Shown here: positions 1 through 8,802 of the stretch, one piece after another
How the letters are laid out: each line of letters opens with the position of its first letter
How positions within the stretch are numbered: position 1 is the stretch's first letter
DNA from: Musicola paradisiaca NCPPB 2511
GTDB lineage: Bacteria > Pseudomonadota > Gammaproteobacteria > Enterobacterales > Enterobacteriaceae
Direction: 5' to 3'
Assembly (NCBI RefSeq): GCF_000400505.1
Contig: NZ_CM001857.1
Location: 2,248,161-2,312,160 of the forward strand
Length of the DNA stretch: 64,000 bases
Position numbers and translations under genes: made by a program
The notes under the pieces: generated by a model
What the model saw: only the letters and a program-made list of their open reading frames with translations
The model's database searches: none
What the model was told of the DNA's origin: nothing

Positions 1-945
1 TTACCGTTTCTTTTCAAGGTACTCTGCGCCGAACAGCCGCTCTCTATTCAGGTACATCCTTCCAAATCCGCAGCCGAAGAAGGTTATGCCCGTGAAAACG
101 CCGCCGGCATTCCGTTCGATTCGCCTGAACGTAATTACAAAGATGCCAACCACAAACCCGAATTGGTATTTGCACTGACGCCGTTTCTGGCCATGAATGC
201 TTTCCGGGAATCATCGGACATGATCCGCCAGTTGACCCCGTTGGCCGATGCGCATCCGGCTATCGGCGCGTTTCTGCAACAGCCTGACGGTAATACTCTG
301 TCTATTCTGTTCTCGAGCCTGCTGAATATGTCAGGCGAGGAAAAACGCCGGGCGCTTGGCATGCTGTTTGACTTGCTGGAGAAAAACCGGGGTGAACCCT
401 GGGATACCATACGTTTCATCGCGCAGTTTTATCCCGACGACAGCGGGCTGTTTTCTCCATTGCTGCTGAATGTTGTCCAGCTCCAGCCGGGCGAAGCCAT
501 GTTCCTGCATGCAAAAACGCCGCATGCCTACCTCCATGGCGTTGGTCTGGAAGTGATGGCTAATTCCGACAATGTGCTACGCGCCGGGTTAACCCCCAAG
601 TACATCGATATCCCCGAGTTGGTTGCCAACGTTAAATTTGTCGGCAGAACGGCGGAAAGTTTGCTCACCCGACCGATAAAAAACGCCAGCGAATTGCGCT
701 TCCCGATCCCGGTCGATGACTTTGCCTTTTCCCTGCACTCGCTGGATCAGCAAGCCCAAACCATCACGTTATCCAGTGCGGCGATTATTTTCTGTATCAA
801 CGGGAAAGCGTTATTGGATAATGGCCACCAGACGGTAACGCTGTCGCCGGGCGAGTCCTGCTTTATTCCGGCTAATGATGCAACAGTCAGCGTTCAGGGT
901 GAGGGGCACATCGCCCGCGTTTATAATCAACCGTTAAGCGTATAA
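1..945 (+). CDS. manA: Mannose-6-phosphate isomerase, 5' end cut by window edge
   Basis: Type I phosphomannose isomerase, a cytoplasmic zinc enzyme interconverting mannose 6-phosphate and fructose 6-phosphate. The frame is open from base 1, and 314 residues are visible; comparison with the roughly 390-residue family suggests about 80 N-terminal residues lie outside the window. Visible family landmarks are QVHPSK near the start (Gln and His zinc ligands), the KPELVFALTPF segment carrying the Glu ligand, and HAYLHG with the later His ligand. The C-terminal cupin part ends in a plausible TAA. The next gene, ydgA, follows after 57 bases on the same strand, as in E. coli. Confidence 0.95.
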   Translation, partial: LPFLFKVLCAEQPLSIQVHPSKSAAEEGYARENAAGIPFDSPERNYKDANHKPELVFALTPFLAMNAFRESSDMIRQLTPLADAHPAIGAFLQQPDGNTLSILFSSLLNMSGEEKRRALGMLFDLLEKNRGEPWDTIRFIAQFYPDDSGLFSPLLLNVVQLQPGEAMFLHAKTPHAYLHGVGLEVMANSDNVLRAGLTPKYIDIPELVANVKFVGRTAESLLTRPIKNASELRFPIPVDDFAFSLHSLDQQAQTITLSSAAIIFCINGKALLDNGHQTVTLSPGESCFIPANDATVSVQGEGHIARVYNQPLSV

Positions 946-1002
946 CGGCTGCCTCTTTCTTCGCCGGAGTGCAGGCATCATTCATCAACAAGGAACTATA
1001 CC

Positions 1003-2547
1003 GTGGCAAAAAAGACCGTAGTGGCAGTTGGCGTTATCATTGCACTTGGCGCTATCTGGACCGGCGCTTCCTGGATAACGGGGCAGCAGATTGAAAAGCA
1101 TATTGGTGAAGCCACCGATAGCCTCAATAACGTATTAAAAACCAACTACCCCAATTCCCGCCTGAAAGTGGCCTACCGTGACTACCAGCGTGGCGTGTTC
1201 ACCAGCCGGCTGGCTCTGGTGGTTCAGACTGAAGGCGAGCCGTCCGCCGACAAAGAAATCGTCGTCAACGCCGAGATATCCCACGGGCCATTCCCGATTC
1301 GACCGTTCTCGCTGGCGCCGGTCATGGCATCGGTACATGCTGAACTGGCGAATACGGAAGCCGTAAAGCCATTGTTTGAGATGACCAGCAACAAACCCTT
1401 TATCTCGGCTGATAGCCGCATCTCCTATAACGGCGATACACATTCCACGGTGACGCTGCTTGCGCTGGATACACAATCCCCCGATACAAAACTCAATTTC
1501 AGCGGCGCCAGTCTGCAACTGAATCTCTCGAGCGATCTACGCGCCGCCGAAATCTCCGGAACCCTCGGCAGCCTGCTCATGGAGAAAAATCGGATTGACG
1601 GGGTAACGGAAAAACTGTCGCTGCAGGGCATGGCGCTGTCCAGCAACACCCACAAAGGGACGTTCGATATTGATCTGGGCGACAACACCCTGACGCTGAA
1701 AAAACTGGCGCTGGATATTCAGGAAGGTGACAGCGTCACCATTAACGATTTGGCGCTGACGAGTCAGGTATCGGAAGACACCACTAATCTGGCTGGCAAG
1801 TCCGCGCTGACGCTCGGTTCCATCATGTGGCGCGATCAAAATCTGGGTAGCCTGATGATGAATATCAACTTCTCAGGCTTCGACGGCAAGGGCGCCAAGC
1901 AGTTTGCCACCGAGTACCATAAAACGTATCGCGAGATGCTGAGAAACATCGACGACAACACGACGGCGGATGCCTATACCCAACAATTGTCATCCGTGGT
2001 ACTGCACAATCTGCCCTTGCTGCTAAAAGGCAATCCGACCATCAGCGTCGCGCCGCTGAGCTGGAAAAACGCCAAGGGCGAAAGCACCTTCACTTTCGCG
2101 ATCGATATGACGGATCCGCTGCAAAAAGCCGCGGCGACGCCAGCCGCCCCCGCCCAATCAGATGAAGAGACGCTGTTTCGCAATTCGGTGAAGAAGGTAG
2201 ACGCCAAGCTGAACGTACCGCTGGATATGATCACGGAGCTTATGGTGCAGACCGCGCCCAAAGCCACATCCGACGAGCAGAAGAAACAGACGGAGACCAT
2301 GGCCCGGCAACAAACACAGCTGATGGCCAATATCGGCCAGATGAGTCAAGTGACCGTTACCCAGAATAACGCCATCACCAGCACGCTGCAGTATGCGGAT
2401 GGTCTCGTCACTTTCAACGCGCGTAAGATTCCGCTGGCGGAATTCCTCGCACCGTTCATCAGCATACCGACGCAGGAAGGAACGGAAGAAGAAGGCGACG
2501 ATGACGCACAAACTCCGGCTGAACCATCAACACCGACGGCTAAATAA
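1003..2547 (+). CDS. ydgA: YdgA family protein (DUF945)
   Basis: A 514-residue member of the YdgA/DUF945 family, whose molecular role is not well established. The first 20 or so residues after MAKK are a hydrophobic segment that could be an uncleaved membrane anchor, and the rest looks like a long periplasmic, beta-rich domain. The C-terminus is low complexity, acidic and rich in Thr and Pro. The start is GTG with AAGGA about eight bases upstream. It lies downstream of manA, matching the E. coli order, and is followed by a strong terminator. Confidence 0.9.
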   Translation: MAKKTVVAVGVIIALGAIWTGASWITGQQIEKHIGEATDSLNNVLKTNYPNSRLKVAYRDYQRGVFTSRLALVVQTEGEPSADKEIVVNAEISHGPFPIRPFSLAPVMASVHAELANTEAVKPLFEMTSNKPFISADSRISYNGDTHSTVTLLALDTQSPDTKLNFSGASLQLNLSSDLRAAEISGTLGSLLMEKNRIDGVTEKLSLQGMALSSNTHKGTFDIDLGDNTLTLKKLALDIQEGDSVTINDLALTSQVSEDTTNLAGKSALTLGSIMWRDQNLGSLMMNINFSGFDGKGAKQFATEYHKTYREMLRNIDDNTTADAYTQQLSSVVLHNLPLLLKGNPTISVAPLSWKNAKGESTFTFAIDMTDPLQKAAATPAAPAQSDEETLFRNSVKKVDAKLNVPLDMITELMVQTAPKATSDEQKKQTETMARQQTQLMANIGQMSQVTVTQNNAITSTLQYADGLVTFNARKIPLAEFLAPFISIPTQEGTEEEGDDDAQTPAEPSTPTAK

Positions 2548-2554
2548 TCAATGC

Positions 2555-2579
2555 AAGGCACCCAAATGGGTGCCTTTTC
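2555..2579 (+). terminator. Intrinsic terminator after ydgA
   Basis: Stem AAGGCACCC and GGGTGCCTT with a four-base loop, followed by TTTTC, eight bases after the ydgA stop codon. It probably ends the manA-ydgA transcripts. Confidence 0.85.
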
Positions 2580-2730
2580 ATCACCGCCATCAGCGGTTAA
2601 TACTTATCCCATCAAGCGTCAATGCCACGGATTAACACTCTCTTTTCGTTTATTCGATGGTAAACCGCGAGGTTTTATTCTTATACTTGACAGTAACTTA
2701 ATTGATGGATTTTTTTATAAAGAGCATAAC

Positions 2731-3744
2731 ATGATCGATCCGCGTATTCCTTTGACGGATATCCATCGCCACCTTGATGGCAACATCCGCCCTCAAACCA
2801 TTCTTGATCTGGGCCGCCAATTTAACGTTGTCCTCCCCGGAAACAACGTCACTGCACTCTTGCCGCATATTCAGGTTGTCAACAATGAACCCGATTTGCT
2901 GCGTTTCCTGCAAAAACTTGACTGGGGCGTTGCCGTTCTCGGCTCGCTGGATGCCTGCCGGCGCGTCGCTTATGAAAACGTCGTGGACGCTATTCACGCC
3001 GGGCTGGACTATGCGGAACTGCGCTTTTCCCCCTATTACATGGCGCGCAGCCACAATCTGCCGTTGCAGGGTGTCGTTGAAGCCGTGATTGACGGTATCG
3101 CCGCCGGTTGTCGCGACTACAACCACACTGTCGACATCAACCTGATCGGCATCATGAGCCGCACCTTTGGTACCGAGGCTTGTCAACAGGAATTGGATGC
3201 GCTGCTGGCGTATCGGGATCAGATTGTTGCGGTCGATCTGGCTGGCGATGAGCTGGGCTACCCCGGTTCGTTATTCACCGGTCATTTCAACCAGGCGAAA
3301 GATGCAGGTTGGCATATTACCGTGCATGCCGGCGAAGCCGTCGGGCCGGAAAGCATCTGGCAGGCGATTGAACATCTGGGCGCCGAGCGCATCGGCCACG
3401 GCGTTACCGCCATTATTGACAGCACATTGATGGAATATATGGCCGAGCGCCAAATCGGCATCGAATCCTGCCTGACCTCCAATCTGCAGACCAGTACCGT
3501 CAAAGAATTGGCTGAACATCCGTTGGTGCATTTCCTGCACCACGGCATTCCCGCCACCATCAACACTGACGACCCTGCGGTTCAGGGCATTGATATCGGT
3601 CATGAATATGAAGTGGCAGCGCCACTGGCCGGGCTGACGCAGGAAAATATGCGGCAGGCGCAGGAAAACGGTCTGAACGTTGCCTTCATTTCCGAAGAGG
3701 AAAAAGCGCGTATCCGCCAGCGAGTCCTCCAGCGCCAGGCCTAA
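2731..3744 (+). CDS. add: Adenosine deaminase
   Basis: Cytoplasmic purine-salvage enzyme deaminating adenosine and deoxyadenosine to inosine and deoxyinosine. The 337-residue protein carries the metal motif HRHLDG (His12 and His14), the VHAGE motif (His199 and catalytic Glu202) and INTDDP (Asp280 and Asp281), all standard for the family. An in-frame ATG-like extension exists far upstream, but the start at [10 protein letters not shown] is chosen because it aligns with the E. coli protein. It is monocistronic between two clear terminators. Confidence 0.97.
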   Translation: MIDPRIPLTDIHRHLDGNIRPQTILDLGRQFNVVLPGNNVTALLPHIQVVNNEPDLLRFLQKLDWGVAVLGSLDACRRVAYENVVDAIHAGLDYAELRFSPYYMARSHNLPLQGVVEAVIDGIAAGCRDYNHTVDINLIGIMSRTFGTEACQQELDALLAYRDQIVAVDLAGDELGYPGSLFTGHFNQAKDAGWHITVHAGEAVGPESIWQAIEHLGAERIGHGVTAIIDSTLMEYMAERQIGIESCLTSNLQTSTVKELAEHPLVHFLHHGIPATINTDDPAVQGIDIGHEYEVAAPLAGLTQENMRQAQENGLNVAFISEEEKARIRQRVLQRQA

Positions 3745-3762
3745 CGCCTCCCGACGTAAACC

Positions 3763-3792
3763 AAAGCGGATACCCTGGGGTATCCGCTTTGA
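3763..3792. terminator. Bidirectional terminator between add and the convergent gene
   Basis: A twelve-pair stem, AAAGCGGATACC and GGTATCCGCTTT, with loop CTGG. A-rich and T-rich flanks suit termination from either side, and the neighbouring genes converge here. Confidence 0.8.
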
Positions 3793-3818
3793 TTATTCTG
3801 CGCTCAACAGCAAAAAAG

Positions 3819-4277
3819 TTATTCTGCCGGCAGCACCGACGAATGGTGGCTGGTGATTAGCCATTGGCTGCCATTCCAGGCGTAAGTGTAGGTATAACGC
3901 GCCTTGACCTGGGATTTGTCGCCAAAAGTAAAGGTGTAATTACCGATATCCAACGCCTCGTTACAGCCAATTCGGATAGTACGGCTATCAATCTGCCCCA
4001 CCGGTTTTTTCTGCAGGAAGTGCTCAAAGTAATCGATACGTTCGGCAGCGGTTCTCCGCGTTTTGGGTGAAAGCGTCGGCAGCAGCACCGCATCCGCCGC
4101 GTAATTCTCATTCACTTTTTTCGCATCTCCGCTTTGGAGAGACTGATTCCAACGCTCGAACAGCCCGGCGATGGCTTTTTCATCCGTTGTTACACAGGTT
4201 AACGTATCGGCGGCGTAGGCTTGGGAAACAGTAAGAGCACTAAACAGGGTTAAAGCCAAAAGCGGTTTTTTATGCAT
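3819..4277 (-). CDS. Secreted SnoaL/CaMKII-association-like (DUF4440-type) protein
   Basis: A 152-residue protein with an N-terminal signal peptide (about residues 1-22, ending AYA) and a mature part resembling the NTF2-like SnoaL/calcium-calmodulin kinase II association fold. Typical pieces are the AIAGLFERWNQSLQSGDAK helix, the NYAADAVLLPT segment and the closing strand pattern around YTYAWNGSQWLITSHHS. Mature cysteines near the N-terminus and in RIGCNEA could form a disulfide in the periplasm. The fold is used by enzymes and by binding proteins, so no substrate can be inferred. It stands alone between add and yfeH. Confidence 0.75.
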   Translation of the reverse strand: MHKKPLLALTLFSALTVSQAYAADTLTCVTTDEKAIAGLFERWNQSLQSGDAKKVNENYAADAVLLPTLSPKTRRTAAERIDYFEHFLQKKPVGQIDSRTIRIGCNEALDIGNYTFTFGDKSQVKARYTYTYAWNGSQWLITSHHSSVLPAE

Positions 4278-4425
4278 TGCATCCTCACAAAAAGTAATTA
4301 ATCGATCCGTCGCCTGTGCGTATCCCGCGATGGGGAACGCACAGGTAATTACATTAATAAACTATCACTCAACCAAAATAAATGCAGAACGAGCGATTGC
4401 ATCATTCGAACTGAGTGATGCAGTC

Positions 4426-5421
4426 TCAACCGGTCTGCTTTTCGCTTTTCTGTGCCAAGGTCTTTTTCGCGTAACGCTGGGCCAGCGTCGCACATACCAT
4501 CAGTTGGATTTGATGAAAAATCATCAGCGGCAGCACCATGGTGCCCACCGCCGCAGCCGGAAACAGTACATTCGCCATGGGGATACCGTTGGCCAGGCTC
4601 TTTTTGGAACCGCAAAACACAATGGTAATCTCATCCGCAGTATCGAATCCCAGCTTGCGGGCGGCTAACGTCGTCACGCAGATCACAATCCCCAGCAGCA
4701 CTACTGACACCGCCATCACCGCCAGCAGCGACCAACCATTGATCTGATGCCAAATGCCCTGCACCACCGCTTCGCTGAACGCCACATACACCACCAGCAA
4801 AATGGATGACCGGTCAGTGATATTGATCAGTTTACGATGGCGATCGACCCACTTGCCGATCAGCGGGCGGGACAGATGACCAATAACGAAAGGCACCATC
4901 AACTGCATGATAATAGCGCCGATGGCATGCAACGTGTCGGTCTGCGCCCCCTGGGTATTCATCAACAGTCCCACCAAAATCGGCGATAAGAACACGCCAA
5001 GAATGCTGGAAGACGACGCGCTACAAATAGCCGCCGCCACATTGCCGCCCGCCATGGAGGTAAATGCAATGGCGGACTGAACAGTAGCGGGCATCGCGCA
5101 CAGATAAAGAAAACCAAGATACAGGCTCGGCGTCAGCACTTGCGGCGACAGAAAGGACATACCTATGCCGAGCAGAGGGAACAGAATGAAGGTGCTGGCG
5201 AAAACCACCAGATGAAGCCGCCAGTGCCCCATCCCTGCGGTAATGGCATCGCGGGACAGCTTGGCGCCGTGCATAAAAAACAGCAGCGCGATGGCCGCCG
5301 TCGTCAAGTTTTCGAAAACGACTTTGATAACCCCTTCACAGGGAAATATCGATGCGGTGATCACCACACTAATCAAAACCAGCAAAAATTTGTCAATCTT
5401 CAAGCGCTGAAACCATGTCAT
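4426..5421 (-). CDS. yfeH: YfeH family bile acid:sodium symporter-like membrane protein
   Basis: A 331-residue, strongly hydrophobic inner-membrane protein with roughly ten predicted membrane segments, related to the BASS/SBF (bile acid:sodium symporter-like) superfamily. Long stretches such as FENLTTAAIALLFFMHGAKLS, FTSMAGGNVAAAICSAS and FCGSKKSLANGIPMAN are characteristic of YfeH. The true substrate is unknown; the name reflects homology only. The ATG is preceded by the weak Shine-Dalgarno-like GAAAGT. In E. coli yfeH is not next to add, so this position is lineage specific. Confidence 0.85.
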   Translation of the reverse strand: MTWFQRLKIDKFLLVLISVVITASIFPCEGVIKVVFENLTTAAIALLFFMHGAKLSRDAITAGMGHWRLHLVVFASTFILFPLLGIGMSFLSPQVLTPSLYLGFLYLCAMPATVQSAIAFTSMAGGNVAAAICSASSSSILGVFLSPILVGLLMNTQGAQTDTLHAIGAIIMQLMVPFVIGHLSRPLIGKWVDRHRKLINITDRSSILLVVYVAFSEAVVQGIWHQINGWSLLAVMAVSVVLLGIVICVTTLAARKLGFDTADEITIVFCGSKKSLANGIPMANVLFPAAAVGTMVLPLMIFHQIQLMVCATLAQRYAKKTLAQKSEKQTG

Positions 5422-5443
5422 AACGTACTTTCATCCTCTGCCA

Positions 5444-5475
5444 CTAAAAATACAGGCGATCCTGGGATCGCCTGT
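5444..5475 (-). terminator. Terminator upstream of yfeH, for the YnfC-family gene
   Basis: A perfect ten-pair stem, ACAGGCGATC and GATCGCCTGT, with loop CTGG. Read on the minus strand it is followed by ATTTTTAG, so it should stop transcripts arriving from the gene at 5727-6473 before they enter yfeH. I see no gene between it and that gene's stop. Confidence 0.7.
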
Positions 5476-5726
5476 CGAAAACATTCGGCTATTGGGGTGT
5501 ATCCATCATTGCCGCAAAGAGTGCTGCAAAACATCAACATAAACACAACCTCTAGCGCTATCAACTTATTGTTGCTGCCCGGCTATTGTTGCCTGACGTT
5601 ACGCGGCGCCTGGGCGATCCCTCACGTATCGTGCAATACAGCTTACGCCTCAAAGCCTGAACACTCAGTCAACCACCGCCCCTAACCCTGGCGAATCGGC
5701 AATGTCAGCACGGACAATCCTTGGGT

Positions 5727-6473
5727 TTATATGATGTCGGTACGAGGATAATACGTCACCGTAGTGCTGACGCGCTGTTTGCGGAGTTTTTGCTTCTCGC
5801 CGCGCCCCAACACAGAAAGCATGTTGCACTGATATGCCAGCCCATTGTCATCGTAGTCGCAATTCATTTTGATGGTGGCAACCGTTATCCCCTGAACTCG
5901 CGTCATGGACAGGCAATCAAAGGGTTTATCCCCAGCAACATCGCACTGGAGCCGATTTTGCAGGAAAGTCTTTCCGTTCATGAACGTCTCAACGCCCGCT
6001 AGCATGCCGAAAGTATCATACTGATACGTCATCACCGTCTGCCCGGTCTTCGCGGAAGAGACGGATTTAATCAACCCATTTTCGCCATAGGTAAATTTAG
6101 CCGTTCCGGTGGCGTCCGTTTTCGTGATGAATCGACACTTATCATCAAGAGTCAATGTCACCTCGCCACGCTCATCCTTGCCTTTCAATGCGTGATCTTT
6201 TCGGAATAACTCGGTGAATTTCTGGTCCGACACGTTCTTCGCGCCGAATGCCGTCACGCAGCCCTGACGATCCATCAGCAGATGCATTTCATAGTCCAGC
6301 GAGCCATCGTCATTGTAGATTCTGCTGGTCAGCATCTGGATATCACCCCGTGCCGGATTGAAATCAAACAATACGGACATATTCGAAATAACCGGGTTGA
6401 ACGCATCCAACGCATTGGCGCAAGGCGAGATGATGGCGGCGAGCGAGAGTGCGATGCCGGTTTTTATATTCAT
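5727..6473 (-). CDS. YnfC (UPF0257) family exported protein
   Basis: A 248-residue exported protein. The segment FDFNPARGDIQMLTSRIYNDDG corresponds to the FDFDPLRGPVKDF..DEQG region of E. coli YnfC, and later YDxxG-type repeats (YQYDTFGML, CDYDDNGLAYQC) also match that family. E. coli YnfC is a lipoprotein; here the N-terminal hydrophobic segment ends ISPCANA, where proline precedes the cysteine, so a standard lipobox is lacking and cleavage by signal peptidase I after ANA is as likely. Function is unknown. Six or so cysteines may form disulfides. Confidence 0.7.
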   Translation of the reverse strand: MNIKTGIALSLAAIISPCANALDAFNPVISNMSVLFDFNPARGDIQMLTSRIYNDDGSLDYEMHLLMDRQGCVTAFGAKNVSDQKFTELFRKDHALKGKDERGEVTLTLDDKCRFITKTDATGTAKFTYGENGLIKSVSSAKTGQTVMTYQYDTFGMLAGVETFMNGKTFLQNRLQCDVAGDKPFDCLSMTRVQGITVATIKMNCDYDDNGLAYQCNMLSVLGRGEKQKLRKQRVSTTVTYYPRTDII

Positions 6474-6547
6474 GAACAGCGTCTCCTGGTGGATCGAAAA
6501 AACCGACGGAAAATACGTCGGCGGCCCCCCCCATAATGGCTGTAGCT

Positions 6548-6574
6548 ACCGCCAACGGCAACACCGTTAGCGGT
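6548..6574 (-). terminator. Hairpin after ydgJ
   Basis: ACCGCCAACGG and CCGTTAGCGGT form a stem with one mismatch and a five-base loop, seven bases downstream of the ydgJ stop. No T-tract follows on the minus strand, so it may be a weak terminator or an RNA-stabilising hairpin. Confidence 0.4.
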
Positions 6575-6581
6575 CATCCGG

Positions 6582-7631
6582 TCAATGGTTCTTCAATGTC
6601 ATGGCCTTTTTCTGCTCCCAGGACTCCAGCCCCAGTTCGATCAACTCCATCACTTTGATTGCCTGCTCAGCGGGCACCGGGTTTTCGCCATCACCCCGTA
6701 TTGCATCGCGGATACCCGCATAGTACGCCTGATACTGACCGGGGATAGTCGGTATCGTCTGCTGTGCGAGAACGCCGTTCTGGCACACCGTCAACACACC
6801 GTCGCGTTGATCCTGCCCCCATTCGGCGTGGTCGTCCGGACGCTGCCCTTCTTTCAGCAGCCCTTCCTGCGGATCCAACCCGAACTTCACGTAGCTGCCC
6901 TGCGTGCCATGAACGACAAAACGCGCGCTTTCCGCCGCCGCCAGCATGGTGCTATGTAGCACCACTCGCCGCAACGGATACAGCAGCGTGGCATGAAAAT
7001 AGTCGATCGACTTGCTGCCCGGCCGCAGTTGCGCCATATCCACCTGGATAGATACCGGTTGCCCGAACAGTTGCAGAACCTGGTCGATTAAATGAGGCGC
7101 GAGATCGTACCAGATGCCGCTGCCGACGCTGCCATCTTCGCGCCAGCGTTTTCTCACCTCCGGCCGGTAACGGTCAAAGTGTGATTCCATATACACCACA
7201 TCGCCCAATACGCCGGTGCCCAACAATTGCCGCAACGTCAGGTAATCGCTGTCCCAACGTCGACTATGGAAGACGGAGAGTAATTTTCCCCGGTTCTGCG
7301 CCAGCCGGTTCAGCTCGTTAGCTTGTGACAACGTCACCGTGAACGGCTTATCCACCACCACATGCTTGCCGGCTTCCAGAGCCTGTTTCACCAGCGGGAA
7401 ATGGGTATCGTTAGGCGTGGGGATCACAATCAGATCAATATCAGGATCGTTGAACAACGCTTGCGGTTCGCGTTCAACGCGGACAGACGGCAAATCGGCA
7501 TGAACCTTGTCGGCATCGCTGCTGGACACCGCCGCCAGCATCAGGCCGGGAGTAGAAATGATCAGCGGTGCGTGAAACGTCTTACTGGCATAACCATAGC
7601 CTAGCAACCCGACTCGGAGAGTTTCTGCCAT
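6582..7631 (-). CDS. ydgJ: Gfo/Idh/MocA family oxidoreductase YdgJ
   Basis: A 349-residue NAD(P)-dependent oxidoreductase of the Gfo/Idh/MocA family. The N-terminal Rossmann fold shows VGLLGYGYASKTFHAP, and the catalytic-domain signature region contains the DKPFTVT lysine motif common to the family. The C-terminal substrate domain includes GSGIWYDLAPHL and DYFHATL. Close similarity to E. coli YdgJ extends along the whole length. The physiological substrate is not known. E. coli has ydgJ immediately after add; here three genes are inserted between them. Confidence 0.93.
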   Translation of the reverse strand: MAETLRVGLLGYGYASKTFHAPLIISTPGLMLAAVSSSDADKVHADLPSVRVEREPQALFNDPDIDLIVIPTPNDTHFPLVKQALEAGKHVVVDKPFTVTLSQANELNRLAQNRGKLLSVFHSRRWDSDYLTLRQLLGTGVLGDVVYMESHFDRYRPEVRKRWREDGSVGSGIWYDLAPHLIDQVLQLFGQPVSIQVDMAQLRPGSKSIDYFHATLLYPLRRVVLHSTMLAAAESARFVVHGTQGSYVKFGLDPQEGLLKEGQRPDDHAEWGQDQRDGVLTVCQNGVLAQQTIPTIPGQYQAYYAGIRDAIRGDGENPVPAEQAIKVMELIELGLESWEQKKAMTLKNH

Positions 7632-7742
7632 ACATATTTCCCCTCAGTAACCGGGCCTGAATATCAGGCCCTCTATCGTCATGGAAAAATGAGTATAGCA
7701 CCGCACCCGGTCAACTCTCAGCAGGCTTACCGTAAATCGTGC

Positions 7743-8687
7743 TCAGGAACCGACCACCAGCCGCGGGCTCTCCGCGGCATCCTCGCGCCACTTGCCATCC
7801 GGCGACGGCTCCGTCGGCCGGTGGATTTCACTGTGCCGGCGCCGAAAATCGCTCGGGCTGACGCCAACGCGCTTACGAAAGACACGGGAAAAGTACAGTT
7901 GATCGTCATAGCCCACCACCCGGCCAATGGTGGCGATGGACTCCTGTGTCGTCTGCAGCAACAGCTTGGCACGTATCACCCGCTGATCTTCGCGCCAGCG
8001 CAGAATATTCACCCCAACTTGCTCCCGGAACAGATGCGCCAACCGCGACGGCGACAAACAGACGTGGCGCGCCACCTCATCGATACGCAGTTCACCCGCC
8101 AGATTCCCCGTCACATACTGACAAGCTTCAATAATGCGCGGATCCATAATGCGCTCCGGGCTTTGTGGATCCTCTTCCATCGCCCGAATCAGCAACCGCT
8201 CCAGCAGATTCATCGCCAGTTCCTCAGAAAACCGGCGCCCGGATCGATGCGTCTGTTCAATATGGACAAACAGCCGATCGAACTCCTGCAACAAGGTAGT
8301 GCTTGACAGCGTCAGCCGGCCGACATCGCATCCCCGGCTGTGCCATTCCAGCCAGTCCGCCCAGTAGGCGCGCGGTCGGAAATAGACCCAGCGGTGATAC
8401 CAACAATCACTGCCGGGGGCGCGGCCGTAGTAGTGGCGAGAACGCGGCGGAAACAGCAACAGATCGCCCGGGTTGCAATAAAAGGTTTCATCGCCATCCA
8501 ACACTTTCCCCTGCCCCTTGATAGTCAGATTGATGATGTAACCCTTCATGCCATCGGGACGGTCGATGAAAAAATCCAATGGCCCGCCCGCCAAAATAGG
8601 CGTCAATCCGGCGACCAGATAAGCGTTGAACGCATAGCCGGGCAATAGCGGGTTGGACTGGGTTTCATGCGCCATACGGTGATACAT
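7743..8687 (-). CDS. araC: Arabinose operon regulator AraC
   Basis: Transcription factor that senses L-arabinose and controls the arabinose genes. The 314-residue protein aligns along E. coli AraC: N-terminal cupin sensing and dimerisation domain ([37 protein letters not shown]) followed by two helix-turn-helix motifs ([17 protein letters not shown] and [20 protein letters not shown]). It is about 20 residues longer than the E. coli protein, mainly at the charged C-terminus. The start follows AGGAGG with a four-base spacer. Unlike E. coli, araC is not divergent from araB but sits downstream of araFGH on the same strand. Confidence 0.95.
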   Translation of the reverse strand: MYHRMAHETQSNPLLPGYAFNAYLVAGLTPILAGGPLDFFIDRPDGMKGYIINLTIKGQGKVLDGDETFYCNPGDLLLFPPRSRHYYGRAPGSDCWYHRWVYFRPRAYWADWLEWHSRGCDVGRLTLSSTTLLQEFDRLFVHIEQTHRSGRRFSEELAMNLLERLLIRAMEEDPQSPERIMDPRIIEACQYVTGNLAGELRIDEVARHVCLSPSRLAHLFREQVGVNILRWREDQRVIRAKLLLQTTQESIATIGRVVGYDDQLYFSRVFRKRVGVSPSDFRRRHSEIHRPTEPSPDGKWREDAAESPRLVVGS

Positions 8688-8708
8688 TCGGCCTCCTGAA
8701 AAGCAATA

Positions 8709-8760
8709 CGCATCAAGGCAAATTCATCAAGGTAATGTTCATCAAGGTAATGTTCATCTG
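8709..8760. repeat. Short tandem repeat between araH and araC
   Basis: Two perfect copies of TTCATCAAGGTAATG (8723-8752), flanked by degenerate partial copies on both sides (CATCAAGGCAA before, TTCATCTG after). It fills much of the 115-base araH-araC gap. A related repeat occurs at 41010-41048. Confidence 0.85.
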
Positions 8761-8802
8761 CCCATTATCATCCTTCATCCCATTCCCGGGGGCTTCCCCT
8801 GA

